Notes: a model not told the origin generated them from the sequence alone. A stretch of DNA of 64,000 nt from Phragmitibacter flavus (GCF_005780165.1 NZ_VAUV01000004.1:124001-188000); one strand, 5' to 3'. Shown: positions 29,401-36,573, counted from the first letter of the stretch. Made by a program: numbers and translations.

Positions 29401-32194
29401 TTGCCCCATCTCCTATAATTCTCTTGGATGACATCGCGTCTGCATCCCATGCACCAGAACCCGCACTTTTTCTCAGGCCTCCGTTAGTTCCGACGTTTTG
29501 CGTATTGCGATGATTAATCCAAACAACGGGCTCCATTTTGCTTAGAGCATTCAATGGCAATGTGCCGTCTTGAAACTCTTGAAGGTTGGACGATCCATCA
29601 CTGTCAGGATCAGATGTCGGAAGAAACCCGAGAACATCCAGCGGGGTCGCATTCAAACCCAAGTAAGATGCCTCCCAAGCGTCTAGCATTTCATCGCCAT
29701 CATTATCACCAGTAACGTATCGGCACTCGGCCACTTCACTTCCCGAAGTATAGAATGCTGTATCCACGATGATCGTTTGGAAGTTTTTGGCTGTCGAGGT
29801 GTGAACATGAACGTCATCTTTCCAGTAGCTAATGGTATCTCCGACACGCTGAATGGTAAAAACCGTATTGGCATTCCATGAGCCATAGGTCCCTACTGCC
29901 GTGGATCCCTCATAAATTTGAAGTGTCCCGTCTGACTTTGGATGCCATGCGTAGTTTAAATCAGAATAGTCTCGGTTGGTATTCACAATGTTGAATCCCA
30001 CAAGCAAGTGACTTCCGGGTTTCACGCGAAAAGTGACTTTCCCATCTCCAATCAGCTTAAGGGTTCCAATTGCATCCGCGTCATAAGTGTTGTTGGAACC
30101 GGATGTTTTGCTCAAGGCACCAGTGGAATCATTGGAGGTAGTATTGACTTTTGAGGTCCAAACAACGGGAAGCGACTTGGAGAATGGATCTGCCGCGTCC
30201 GTTTTGTCTATATACTCCTGCAGATTTGTCGAGCCGTCATTGTCATAGTCTGCGCTTGGAGCAAATAGTTCAATATCGGTGATCTCATCCGATAAATCCG
30301 AGTTCACAAGGGCAAGCTCCCAAACATCTTCCATCCCATCATTATCGAGATCGGGATTCACTGCACCTTTATATCTTGCGGCTTGCAATATGGAACCCAA
30401 CGATCTTGCAAATGCGTTTATATAAAGCTTGCCAATACTTGGGTTTAAGGATGAATAGATTGGTTCACCGTTCTTATAGAAGCGGACCAATACTCCGATC
30501 CTCTGAATGGAGAAAACATCATTCTCATTGTATGGCACAGCAGCAAGCCCGGGAACAGCAGTTCCATTTTGAATAACATACACTTGGTTTGAGGCGATAT
30601 TCAAACCATGCACTTGTGTGACTGGTGCAGGCCCCAACGCAAGTGTTCCTGAAGCTCCGGCACGAAACCGGAATTGAACGATCCCGTCTCCATAAAAGAC
30701 TTTTTCTGCATTCGCTGTTGCGTCCCATGTGCCAGAGACACCGGGAACAACTTTGGTTAACTCCGTTCCGCCTGACCCACCCCCCATCGACGAGAAGTTC
30801 CTTAGCTCGTTCCAACGAATTCCCTCGAAAAGATCACCAAAATCAAAATCCACCTCGGGAGCTTGGCTCTCAATCTCCTCAGGAGTTTTGCCATGGTAGG
30901 AAGGAGGTAGCGGTTTGCCGTTGAAGTGAGGTGTGTGCACCAGCGTCGAATGCCATGGCTGCGGACTATCGAAGTCCATTGCGTAGAGGTATCCATGCGC
31001 CCTCGAATAGACATCAAGGCCGCTTGTATTCTGTGATATGCTAGCGGAAAATGGGTAACTCGCTGTCTCCCCTACCGTTAATGTGCTATTGTAGGCAACG
31101 ACAAAGCCGTATTCGTCACTCAAGGCTCGATGCGTGATGAAAAGCGGGTAGGTAGTGACATTTCCAAAGGGGCTAGTAGGGGAACCCCATTTTTCCCATT
31201 CCACACCGGTAGGGACATATTGAACGGTTGTCTCCAAGATGCCGGCTATCGTATCTTGCTTTTGGTATCCAGCATCCGCAAAGGCTTTCCAATCGGCCGC
31301 ACGGGCCTCAGAATCAATACCGGGCGTAGCCGCTGGAATATTGGGTAATTGAATTACACTCTCAGAGACATATTGGCCTGTCGACTTATTGTATATTTTA
31401 ATCACAAGCTCGTCGGCGGTCCAAGCGGGGGATTGACTACCTGCTACCGCCGCAAATCGATAAGCTTGTCCGACATACATAGGCGTGCCTCCAGAAGAGG
31501 CGCCGAATGCGGCGATCGGATACCGATATTTATGATAATCCAAGGTCCAAGTGCTCTCGTTGATTTTTTTATATGCGCGCGCCTGTGCCCTTTCAGGCAA
31601 ACCACCGGCGACAACTGCCTTGCGATACCAAGGTTCGGGACCTTGAGGAATTACGTCTCGAGAGAGGTCCCACCCATTCTGAGCATCCAACGGCATCACG
31701 CTCCATGCGCCCACTGGGTTATCTTGAGATGGACTAAAAAGTGTGAAGACAAACACATTGCCCGGCGCAGGCATTCCTGAAGCGTTAATTTGCGGAACAT
31801 CAACGTTTTCGTATTGCCCTCCAAAGGCAACGGTGAAAACAGGATTGGGACTTGCCGCCTCCTGAACCACGACGATGTCGCCCGGATCAATGTTATTCAG
31901 ATTCTCTAGCGCACTTCGCATTGTGGATGCCGACGCTGTAACCAAAATTGGCGGAGTAGATTGGCCACCAAAGGAGAGAACAAATGTGCTTGTTGCAGAG
32001 CTGTTCCCGAAAACCTCAATATACTGTTTCTCATTTATAGCAGGAATGCCGGTTACGAGTTCAGCTTTCTCGATTGGTGGATCGCCATTCCAACGAGAAA
32101 ACCACTTCGAGCCTGACTGTTGCGCAGTGGCACTGCTCACCCATAAAACGGCAAACAACGCTATTCTAATTCCCAAATGCTTAAGTGCTTTCAT
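17471..32194 (-). CDS. Giant Rhs/YD-repeat secreted toxin with LamG-like and TSP3-like modules
   Basis: 4907 aa. Signal peptide (residues 1-24, ending near 'SATAQ'). Eight copies of a ~210-residue beta-rich module lie between ~450 and ~2060, each opening with 'VVWTSHVNT'-like sequence. From ~640 to ~1740 they alternate with calcium-binding 'GDADGDGMSNLQEY' modules. A transglutaminase-like segment is at ~2150-2260 ('GSPAEQCALLVYLLRRAGYP', 'WVHLFPWLKD'). The DUF6531 entry domain follows at ~2870 ('VNVLTGEFYH'), then YD repeats to ~4560, and the Rhs-core end 'GRFLSPDPLGHSASMDLY' near 4590. The variable ~290-residue tip ends in 'VRLHHAGGEEVQIVPAPIHS', an HNH/Endo VII-like (LHH/WHH) nuclease pattern. 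The inference is a contact or secreted antibacterial DNase stored in an Rhs shell. It is third in an operon, with immunity downstream. Confidence 0.9.
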   Translation of the reverse strand: MKALKHLGIRIALFAVLWVSSATAQQSGSKWFSRWNGDPPIEKAELVTGIPAINEKQYIEVFGNSSATSTFVLSFGGQSTPPILVTASASTMRSALENLNNIDPGDIVVVQEAASPNPVFTVAFGGQYENVDVPQINASGMPAPGNVFVFTLFSPSQDNPVGAWSVMPLDAQNGWDLSRDVIPQGPEPWYRKAVVAGGLPERAQARAYKKINESTWTLDYHKYRYPIAAFGASSGGTPMYVGQAYRFAAVAGSQSPAWTADELVIKIYNKSTGQYVSESVIQLPNIPAATPGIDSEARAADWKAFADAGYQKQDTIAGILETTVQYVPTGVEWEKWGSPTSPFGNVTTYPLFITHRALSDEYGFVVAYNSTLTVGETASYPFSASISQNTSGLDVYSRAHGYLYAMDFDSPQPWHSTLVHTPHFNGKPLPPSYHGKTPEEIESQAPEVDFDFGDLFEGIRWNELRNFSSMGGGSGGTELTKVVPGVSGTWDATANAEKVFYGDGIVQFRFRAGASGTLALGPAPVTQVHGLNIASNQVYVIQNGTAVPGLAAVPYNENDVFSIQRIGVLVRFYKNGEPIYSSLNPSIGKLYINAFARSLGSILQAARYKGAVNPDLDNDGMEDVWELALVNSDLSDEITDIELFAPSADYDNDGSTNLQEYIDKTDAADPFSKSLPVVWTSKVNTTSNDSTGALSKTSGSNNTYDADAIGTLKLIGDGKVTFRVKPGSHLLVGFNIVNTNRDYSDLNYAWHPKSDGTLQIYEGSTAVGTYGSWNANTVFTIQRVGDTISYWKDDVHVHTSTAKNFQTIIVDTAFYTSGSEVAECRYVTGDNDGDEMLDAWEASYLGLNATPLDVLGFLPTSDPDSDGSSNLQEFQDGTLPLNALSKMEPVVWINHRNTQNVGTNGGLRKSAGSGAWDADAMSSKRIIGDGAIECVFGQTNASFVVGLTPANDNASTTDIEYALHAASSGIAYVYENGNNVINVGPYTATSKFRIERVDEVVKFYLDKRLVFTSPKKTAVPLRVDCSLISVNTTILQCRYSTGDADNDGLADEWELAQLPVGSGYDDVVAYLPSTDADGDGRSDLEEFLDGSDPANALSKVETIVWSSHVNTSSQGIEGGLMKTSGANNTYNADAISVKKIIGDGRVTFKASAGSHFLLGFNVLNTNQGYQDIDYAWHPQNGGTMLSIYESGATIRTVGTWDANTVLSIERVGDTVRYWKNGDMVHVSTTKSTGPLIVDTAFYTLNSSATEAYYVTGDLDGDELLDSWELAQLGSGATLSDLEGFLGTGDADGDGMSNLQEYRDGTDPSSNLSQFQPIVWTSHVNSAQGSLGGLKKISGGGGWNGGAVGRTKILGDGKVRFKSLAGSHLALGFNAVNLDNTWQDLDYAWHPQSSGTLGIYENGSHKFNVGNWNANTVLAIERIGDTIRYWKDGLIVYVSATKTTSPLLVDAALDSTNAELTEAYYITGDLDDDGMPDIWEIAQLGIEVTLSDLEDFIATGDADGDGVSNLQEYLDETDPLSNLSKSSSIVWTSHINTESQGAEGGLKKTFGGNAYDADAVSIQLIPGDGSVTFQGIPGSRLLVGLNNLNTTRAFEELEHAIFFHSTGAFEVWEQGVFKVNLGTWNADTVATIKRVGSTVKYLKNGQLVYTSTSSSTGTVIIDTAFYHVNSVISKARIINGDVDNDGMPDTWEIAQLGSEATLSDLEDFLGTGDADGDGMSNLQEYRDGTNPNNIESFFESVVWIRENGVQEGPNGRLIKISAPSAEGDPTLSHSGAVGDKVILGDGGMKFSFDSAGKFVNIGLGVNDRSTFWEDIEYGMSARDNNTIRIYESGADRGAFGSYVPSDEFQIRRIGSVISYWKNGVKIYTSPVPSFGGLVADAAIYSMGAGVSMCAVHGATLPTNTGEGVANGWLEPVNWINLNGATKGVAGSLWRSGNPNAAGDSSNQYSGAISQKLLSDTGRLWFRFAQSNLHVSVGLSKDEADKVSTKRTDIDYAIAGDNAGKLRVFESGVDLGEFGSYSADDILEIQRDQSSGIVSYWKNNVRFYQSLTPCNATLFADAAINSANGTIAECRLEGGVSENAALDYLSQSEQATTELLTLGDSPELRVHPILDGFVADMGRNPMALANFVFNEIELTDALGYNERGEFQEASVNAGGMNRGALATFQERQGSPAEQCALLVYLLRRAGYPAAYIFPETNSMTLLDSTLSKMLRMQVKGALQADGTSNVPHEIPTNYPWVAAYVDGKWVHLFPWLKDTEIKEGLNFWQYMPENINNPMAWIQKYIKRDPSVYDTQAADESPLETLIRKFQVHISVNHPGKDISDFGYSAVDRKHNFAMWEDFPQPWHIDPAKTPTVIARLSQRPGMFDTVEFQFRGINASGVKTDLQKVGPLRLLDLHNRRTIFRSDANNLTISTKSFHSGITGTGTYSVAGDLGQDQIITVPAAAATYAAFEVQITSKRHRYVAGAPLGESFLNVSEFSEQQTLSFKRHDLNAWCLNAGRVTPHMLRVHAEESWANNIASSPSAEVARNNIAYTMGLSYYQNMARAWDQASKLFKVTHVSTRAFGFGTLGAKLVNTNPVTYEQGYPILDMSFVRNVAAGGSDLRPDSGGQNKMIADWFTPFIISEISAQEHLTINRFFPDQKANAISTLDLLRRTPVANIIELRPEDYITKGNTQITFKGTTKSLKDWAGPQWQSVQSAFSTLNNDRDFTTIYMTPGPVNGAENASGVSEWNGVGTLILSRSEGGALIGQSLNGAFAAYLNVAAAAVKVVNTVMHFTGLGNLVVTYKEPPTPSIPQIVSAVATVKSFISYFPFFANYAALLDPVVVQSYAQSVFHKSVGSITAAAQQTIAGYVTNHGNFLKGIVNTASNMVSDPVNVLTGEFYHDTVDLTLAGGMPLQIRRNYGSRNTTRNDFGYGWKSSLMPYLLVDETGANIYAAEMDGNVVAYTRVGSSNKWVVRWEDNPELQNTENGRLHHNFIELSTANGKTLYRLKGHDGSLREYEVRSFPVTSGSTTVQRQRPYLNRWHDHSGNYYEFSYYTTPNTSDYGMLKRILSSSGSFVGFYYNVSGCVTEAFASDGRRIHYRYNNYGDLIEVQRPDGSKEVYEYALQDETVANSSPVRTEKISTHLLVKEIKPEGRVLINEYERKASDPTKYAESRRVLRQFSNVGKPGTGTAVDQPVPVANANDPVAESYEPRLSARFNYSNLVTDTTTKLSTGYVEVFDAYDRKTEYHYVDNRLTKVVDPMGYTTTTEYYPDTVSQTEPGGYRRSIKRTIDQRGLITNYKYDASGNPVETSVTGDLDGNPATTETAVSTTEYNSLHLPFRQTAPDPITGAATGKVTNVIYGYALDPYLPTETTISLGSTVITKSVNTYGEVGGGVVPFGRGLTISTSSGVDGDVAVTSWSYDRSGLPIQQIAYSGSDSSVAPNVVTRYRYNQRKEILESEDAAGRKTRYSYDNMGRRIWEERLDAAGKQVGWNYVYYNQNGEVEWTDGPRFAPEDYTFARYDGMGRVVEEVMWRSRAKADGTGVEEVPGPELYATTKKAYSLFGDLVKVTDPHGNTTRMKYDGAGRNIEVHAYQGDWQAAGTVLASTFASFNYELDGNNIPRDKSVTVTSPTGGITKTFHTQTGSPWKQENPDGTVLYWEYYLDGRLKKEPLTSHTYVLHTYDDAARTATKTTKNVTGATLGLPQVVAANARGQVVSATDAAGYQITSAYDKLGRVLQTTQPHTPGAPNPALAVGHIYDAAGVVAMTYNALNEKTVTTHDALGRPVLSQTLDSAGAVVSQLTTDYEPIVPGGSSRIKGQNAVQTVSGVGGEAIKSSVVFTDTAGATVLEIKQGGGYVRNEYDMLANEIRTFTTGNLDGIGGADSTLAKSTFDGLGRPLGTTMPDGAKVAMFYDYVRDGSNNIVGYIVERRMPGAAAGGSQPPVVGGLVEHQKFDAAGRIIEKSLKSGSSSTRNYVYHYHPANVGKDGGLLHYFEQQVTSSAYRHHTYAYDDWRRPDTYTVGTAGQSDYVKRTFAYDDPRSLVTALREDTVAGYSIINRVYDEQGRVGDEKVSLDGTVQRHLTNGYNAAGRRDSLAVGNGVPRLGSAAGGSYTFGWQANGMLKSVTSAGNNFNYSYQTNGLISSRNNAWRDYNVTSRDVRGRVTSTTTQITGVTGTVLAEGLTWLDDDRQASYSAQHGLLPNDAMAAWTDGRSYNYDLGRRRLVNEGFALAQGGSSSLSYAYDQGHPGLGIRTSAIQGAAAPADFKSFVNVSDNGATNNFARILREQSNHQASDFDAEGISLGALKVSLALEHANSESSRASVGPVSHPGPLDEQGAWRAPMRLWPGNYKLHARADHPSGNFSTSTQTAFTLQRNLLEVQNQYDEEGNLIERIWTTGSTTVRTQSLTWDGQGRLIQVLERDLNSHGYDWTARYDGLGRRVNTITQIVRANVAQGAAFEEGSWYDPLVEFLEIAVETRQIGVTGSERRTWKVHGPDANGTYGGLHGIGGLEALVEETDGAKTAVIDNYYGHITAHVEVATMTARWSMTRSQAYGPAAGSSTYTLNSGAAVIHTLGWQCRRMDVTGYYHMGTRYYDATGGRFLSPDPLGHSASMDLYSFSGGDPVNFVDPTGRYQRFLNEAPQIPTFSYKPPTQSSLSSGGGLWGNVKTSAADFAYGTWRDLNATAAYLSDGVINTAVGGAQGVLQITHWADKAVHGSSYTSSAQGIKDLETLKNHYAGYGYYDVGAGVSTGLRDAVMGTAVAYSGAIRGPTVASSMTTANSAARWTPPPGFQMPAVGNGRFVGDVGNSAFALSDNIAAVMGVPRGSTVPWRNGIPDFRDYAVPGPGGISSTFRVPGLTGDPGGDRTLMLQQMASQAKMTQRALKEWLSTQKVRLHHAGGEEVQIVPAPIHSLHHSGGAQQLRGGT
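25990..30850 (-). repeat. Eight tandem ~630-bp coding modules inside the Rhs gene
   Basis: Units begin about every 630-650 bases with a 'W(T/S)SH(V/I)N' block and contain 'GDG.V.F', 'LGFN..NT', a 'DYAWHP' line, 'TVLSIERVGDTVRYWK' and 'DTAFY'. Six are followed by an Asp-rich 'DxDxDG.SNLQEY' calcium motif, with positions near 30.2, 29.6, 28.95, 28.3, 27.7 and 27.05 kb. The last two units (26.9-26.0 kb) lack it. Confidence 0.8.
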
Positions 32195-32218
32195 GCGTGG
32201 AGGATCAACTGGCTAAAA

Positions 32219-32527
32219 TTATTGCTGGCGTGATTGTTTGAACTTGGACAGCGCATCACGTCGGGCTGCATCACGAGTGATGGGAGTCTCAATTTCTTCC
32301 TTAGGTTCAGCTGACTTATTCGAATCTGAAGCGGGCGGCGCTGCTGGAGGTGTGTCAGTCGGTTTGGAAGGCGCGACGCTCACCACCGTGCTGTGTTTCT
32401 CTTTGGTCGATTCAGCTGTGCTGTCTGAGTCTTTCTCACTCTTGTTAAGGCTTTTCTCTTCAGTGCATGCGGTCAGTGTTAGGATCAACGCCACCATGCA
32501 GGCAAACCGGATTATGATAATATTCAT
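32219..32527 (-). CDS. Small lipoprotein
   Basis: A 102-aa protein with lipobox 'LTLTAC' at residues 16-21, so it is lipid-anchored after signal peptidase II cleavage. The rest is Ser/Lys/Pro-rich and unstructured, ending in a charged helix 'AARRDALSKFKQSRQ'. It lies between the RCC1 gene (18 bases upstream) and the Rhs gene (24 bases downstream) on the same strand, so it is co-transcribed and may serve surface display of one of them. No family recognised. Confidence 0.75.
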   Translation of the reverse strand: MNIIIIRFACMVALILTLTACTEEKSLNKSEKDSDSTAESTKEKHSTVVSVAPSKPTDTPPAAPPASDSNKSAEPKEEIETPITRDAARRDALSKFKQSRQQ

Positions 32528-32545
32528 AGAAGGGCGTGTGGAGTC

Positions 32546-35290
32546 CTAAGGCAGGATAGTCCCAGCAGTCGGAAATGTAATAATAATTCCAAGCTCACCC
32601 ACGCCCGGATCTCCCGGTCTTGCATCCTCGTTATCCGGGCTTCCATCGCCATCAGAGTCGGCTAACGTTGGGTTGCCCAACAACGAATACTCCCACCCGT
32701 CATTGAGACCGTCGTTGTCAAAGTCGCTACCTGCATTCTGCGTGAGACCGCCGAAATGCCGACTTTCCCACCAGTCAGGAAGTTTATCATCGTCGTGGTC
32801 GTAGGGAACCGTAATCACCACAGGCTCCGAACGCGCTGAATACGCCCCGTTACTGTCCACACCGATGGCGGTGATTTCAAAATCCCCCCATGTCCAAGGA
32901 TTGAAGTTAAATTCAAAGGGCGCGGTATCATCCTGCCCCATTAGCACGTCATGATGGTAGAAATACACCGTGCCAGAGCCACCTGACGTAGAGGCAACAA
33001 TGGTTTGAGAATTTTCCAAGGGAATCGTTGTGGTCGAAGTTGGGGCGGTAACAATGACTTGAGGCGAGGCTCCAAGGAGATTGAGACCCAAAACGCGTTT
33101 TGGCGTGTGATTAGCAAATATTTCGCTTAATTGATTGTCATTTGACGATCCCCACGTTATGATATGGCCATCCTCTTTGAGTGCTACACTAAATAGCGAA
33201 AACTCATACGATCCTCCAGCCGCGATTTGCAATGCGCTATACAGGCCCTGCACCTGCACCGGCGCGTTTTGTTGGTCATGAGAACCATCCCCTAACTGTC
33301 CATACCAGTTGTTCCCCCAGGCCCATGCCGTCCCGTCTTCCTTTAAGGCCAATGTGTGTGTGGCCCCTGCGTCCACCGCCACCACACCACTCAATCCGCT
33401 AATGAGTGTGGGTGTAGATTGATTATCATGCGTCCCATCGCCCAATTGACCAGCTCCATTGTTCCCCCAAGCCCATACCTTTCCATAGTTATCCAAGGCG
33501 AGTGTGTAATAATCTCCCGCAACCACCGCAACCACTTCGCTTAATCCAATTACTTGTACCGGCGTGGTTTGATCATCATGCGTCCCATTACCCAATTGGC
33601 CGTCCCCGTTCCCCCCCCATGCCCATACCGTCCCGTCGGTAGCCAATGCCACCGTATGAGAGTATCCCGCAGCAACTGCCACCGCATTGTCTATCCCAGT
33701 CACCTTCACCGGCGCATTATGATTGCTCGTATCACCATTCCCCAGTTGTCCATGCCAATTGGCCCCCCACGCCCATATCGTGCCATCGCTCTTCACCCCA
33801 ACCGTGTGCGCTCCACCTGCAGCAACCGCCACCACATCACTCAATCCACTCACCTGGACGGGCGTATTTCGACTATTCGTCGTGCCATCGCCTAACTGCC
33901 CAGACCCGTTTGCCCCCCATCCCCATACGGTTTCGTCACGTCTCAAGACCACTGAATGGTAATGACCTGCCGCCACCGATCCAACTTCATTCAATCCAGT
34001 GACGGGAATGGGCGTGCTTCTATCATTTTGCGTGCCATCGCCCAATTGACCAACCTTATTGCTCCCCCATGCCCATGCTATCCCATTACTATCCACGGCC
34101 ACGATGTGAGAATCTCCTGCGGCAACAGCGACTAAGCTGCTCAATCTACTCACCTGCATAGGTGCACTCCTATTCGCCACCTTCCCAACTCCTAATTGAC
34201 CATGTCCGTTATCACCCCATGCCCACAATGTTCCGTCGCTCCTCAATGCGAATGTTTGAAAAAGGCCTGCAGCCACCGCCACTACATCACTTAATCCACT
34301 CACCTGGACGGGCGTGTATCGTTGCTCAGTCGTTTCATCTCCCAACTGACCATACCAGTTGCCCCCCCAAGCCCATACAGTCCCGTCACTTTTCGAAACC
34401 ACGGTGTGATAACCTCCAGCTGCCAGTCCCGTTACATCAGCTAATCCACTCACCTGAATGGGTGTTGTCCCATTTCCCATTTGGCTCGAAATATAGGTTC
34501 CAAACTCCCAAACCGTGCCGTCGCTCTTTAATGCAACCGTTTGGTAATCTCCCGCATTAACTGCGATCACGTCGCTTAAGCCACTCACCTGCGTTGGCAC
34601 CAATATCTGACCCGTAGCCGCAACGGACACATTCCCCCAAGCGAACACAGTCCCATCGTTTTTCACCGCCACTGTGTGGGATTCTCCAGCGGTGACCGCT
34701 ACCACATTGTTCAAACCACTGACCTGCATAGGTGTCGCCCGCGGCGTCGTTGTCCCATCTCCTAGTTGGCCCGAACTATTGCTTCCGAACGCCCAAACAG
34801 TGCCGTCGCTCCTCAATGCAACCGTATGAGACCCGCCTGAGCACACATCTACCACCTCTGTCATTCCACTCACAATCCCCGGGAGGCTCCTTTGGAACGT
34901 TGTCCCGTCTCCCAACTGGCCGAATCCATTACTTCCGAACGTCCATAATGTGCCGTCACTCTTTAACGCTACCGTGTGGAAATCTCCAGCCGCCACAACC
35001 ACAATATCGCTCAATCCACTAACTAACGCAGGCGACGGGCAATCTGCTGTCGTTCCATTGCCCAATTGGCCTGCATTATTGCGCCCAAACGTCCACACAT
35101 TTCCATCGGCCTTCAATGTTACAGCATGGAATTTCCCCATTCCAATATTTCCACTACCCAGCGTTTGAGCATCTGCATTCGAAGTGCAGAAAAAGACAAT
35201 TCCAACCAACACAAAAACAAGCCGGTTCAATCGCCTGCTCAGGGATTTACCCTTCAATCCAATACGCCATTCACCCCGATAGCCCCCCAT
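32546..35290 (-). CDS. Secreted RCC1-repeat protein with C-terminal Ca-binding modules
   Basis: 914 aa from the ATG at 35290; the frame is open to 35503, but this start gives a proper signal peptide (basic stretch, then 'LVFVLVGIVFFCTSNADA'). About thirteen RCC1/BNR-type repeats of ~50 residues follow ('ALKSDGTVWAWG', 'GQLGDGT', 'PVQVSGLSDVVAVAAG'), enough for about two seven-bladed propellers. An Ig-like segment comes next ('VIVTAPTSTTTIPLENSQ'), then Asp-rich TSP3-like calcium repeats ('DFDNDGLNDGWE', 'DSDGDGSPDNEDA'). It opens the operon that continues into the lipoprotein, the Rhs toxin and the immunity gene. Its calcium modules resemble those of the Rhs protein, suggesting the two act on the same surface. 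Role unknown. Confidence 0.85.
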   Translation of the reverse strand: MGGYRGEWRIGLKGKSLSRRLNRLVFVLVGIVFFCTSNADAQTLGSGNIGMGKFHAVTLKADGNVWTFGRNNAGQLGNGTTADCPSPALVSGLSDIVVVAAGDFHTVALKSDGTLWTFGSNGFGQLGDGTTFQRSLPGIVSGMTEVVDVCSGGSHTVALRSDGTVWAFGSNSSGQLGDGTTTPRATPMQVSGLNNVVAVTAGESHTVAVKNDGTVFAWGNVSVAATGQILVPTQVSGLSDVIAVNAGDYQTVALKSDGTVWEFGTYISSQMGNGTTPIQVSGLADVTGLAAGGYHTVVSKSDGTVWAWGGNWYGQLGDETTEQRYTPVQVSGLSDVVAVAAGLFQTFALRSDGTLWAWGDNGHGQLGVGKVANRSAPMQVSRLSSLVAVAAGDSHIVAVDSNGIAWAWGSNKVGQLGDGTQNDRSTPIPVTGLNEVGSVAAGHYHSVVLRRDETVWGWGANGSGQLGDGTTNSRNTPVQVSGLSDVVAVAAGGAHTVGVKSDGTIWAWGANWHGQLGNGDTSNHNAPVKVTGIDNAVAVAAGYSHTVALATDGTVWAWGGNGDGQLGNGTHDDQTTPVQVIGLSEVVAVVAGDYYTLALDNYGKVWAWGNNGAGQLGDGTHDNQSTPTLISGLSGVVAVDAGATHTLALKEDGTAWAWGNNWYGQLGDGSHDQQNAPVQVQGLYSALQIAAGGSYEFSLFSVALKEDGHIITWGSSNDNQLSEIFANHTPKRVLGLNLLGASPQVIVTAPTSTTTIPLENSQTIVASTSGGSGTVYFYHHDVLMGQDDTAPFEFNFNPWTWGDFEITAIGVDSNGAYSARSEPVVITVPYDHDDDKLPDWWESRHFGGLTQNAGSDFDNDGLNDGWEYSLLGNPTLADSDGDGSPDNEDARPGDPGVGELGIIITFPTAGTILP
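33200..35170 (-). repeat. About thirteen ~150-bp RCC1 coding repeats
   Basis: Each unit encodes a 'DG(T/N)VWAWG.N..GQLG(D/N)GT' line and a 'VSGLSDVVAVAAG..HTVAL' line. Two units in the middle (about 34.45-34.65 kb) are shortened. Confidence 0.85.
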
Positions 35291-35761
35291 TGCGAACCTT
35301 TTGCCCCCCCCAAAACCTTCGTCGTAAACCCAACGTGAATTGCCTTTGTGATCGTCAGATCGGCATTGATCTGCCAATCCGTGTTGAGGAGCGTTTTTCA
35401 TATCCGGGTTCTTTTTATCAGCCCATAAGAACATACGCAAATTTAAATTTTCCAGCACCTCATCTCGCGGTGGTCGAGCTCGATGGTCATTGATGTTAAT
35501 CAACGTTTTTCCAACTTATTACGCATCAAAGGTGTTCAAAAAGAAACTTGGACTAAATAGAAAAAATTCTTTTAACGTAATTTTTGGTGTATGCACATAA
35601 GAACAATATTCCACGATTTCAATTTGCTGCTGCTTATATAGTCTGTAATAATTCGTATTTTTCTGGGTACTACCGTTGCTCGGAGAGCACGATCCTTCAT
35701 AAACCGATGGATCAGACGGACCATAGGCGTCTAGTCCTTGAGTGCTGAGATGATAGCACAT

Positions 35762-36084
35762 GGAACAACTTCGGTCGGCCAGTGAGTAAAGTGAGCAAAA
35801 CTTTCGTCAGATCGTGTTGCCAGTATGAGTTCATTTGAACCGTTGCAACCTATACAAGTCTGAGCCGCTTTGTCTGATAATTCCCCAATGCTATTCGTCA
35901 ATCACGGCATGGTGTTTGAGTAGTTGTAGTAGTGTGATCGTTCCAGTAATCAGACTTCTATTTATGGGGGATTGCGGTCGGTTTTCGCGCTCTTGCTATC
36001 TCTAACGGCGAAGTTCTGGTTGGGAAAGTGCGATGATCTTTGCTGACTACACAAATGAACTGAGACTGTCCGTCGCCAATAATT
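35762..36084. other. Gene-free AT-rich stretch
   Basis: No supported ORF. It separates the toxin operon from the following cassette and shows lower GC than either 36.9-46 kb or the first 15 kb. It may contain the promoter of the RCC1 operon at its left side. Confidence 0.4.
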
Positions 36085-36450
36085 TTAAATGATATCGTTG
36101 GCCCAGGGCGTCGCAGGCGATTCGAATGGGTCATGAATTTGGTCGATCGGCCATTGTGCAGCACCCCAGCCACCTGCGCCGATCTTTTGAAGTGCATCTT
36201 CGACCGATTCAATCCCGGCCTGTGGCGAGAAGTCGAGGAGCCTCGGAGTTGCTGCGATCACGGTTCTGGTGCGATGCCTTCCGCCGTTACAATAAACGGC
36301 CACTCCTCCCCCGTCCCGCAGAACTGCTGCAACACAGTTTGCAGCGTGCCAAATGTGTTCGCGATCTCTCTCCGGTTGTTCCGGAACTTCCTCGTCTGAA
36401 ATGTCTTCGATTACGCAGGGTATTGTAGCCGCAACCTGATCTAGATGCAC
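36085..36450 (-). CDS. Possible dual-specificity phosphatase-like protein, perhaps truncated
   Basis: A 121-aa ORF with a GTG start. 'VAVYCNGGRHRTRTVIAA' (residues ~49-66) fits the Cys-x2-Gly-x2-Arg-Thr phosphate-binding loop of dual-specificity phosphatases exactly, although the usual His before the Cys is Tyr. An N-terminal 'VHLDQVAATIPCVIED' and acidic stretch could be the end of the usual beta sheet. An in-frame stop lies only a few codons upstream, so the family's N-terminal part is missing. Either a short divergent phosphatase or a degraded gene. Isolated, with no operon partner. Confidence 0.4.
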   Translation of the reverse strand: MHLDQVAATIPCVIEDISDEEVPEQPERDREHIWHAANCVAAVLRDGGGVAVYCNGGRHRTRTVIAATPRLLDFSPQAGIESVEDALQKIGAGGWGAAQWPIDQIHDPFESPATPWANDII

Positions 36451-36573
36451 CCAACGAAACTTTTAGGGATGACCAAGGTTATGGGATGGGCAAGCACCGC
36501 AGGTCATTTCTTCGGTGCCCCACCAGCCTGATTCGGCTGTCTGCATAGTGGCACCATGCCTATATGTTGATCG

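Noticed and set aside
35519-35761. 80-codon minus-strand ORF before the RCC1 gene
   Set aside because: AT-rich, no family features; more likely leader or promoter sequence.
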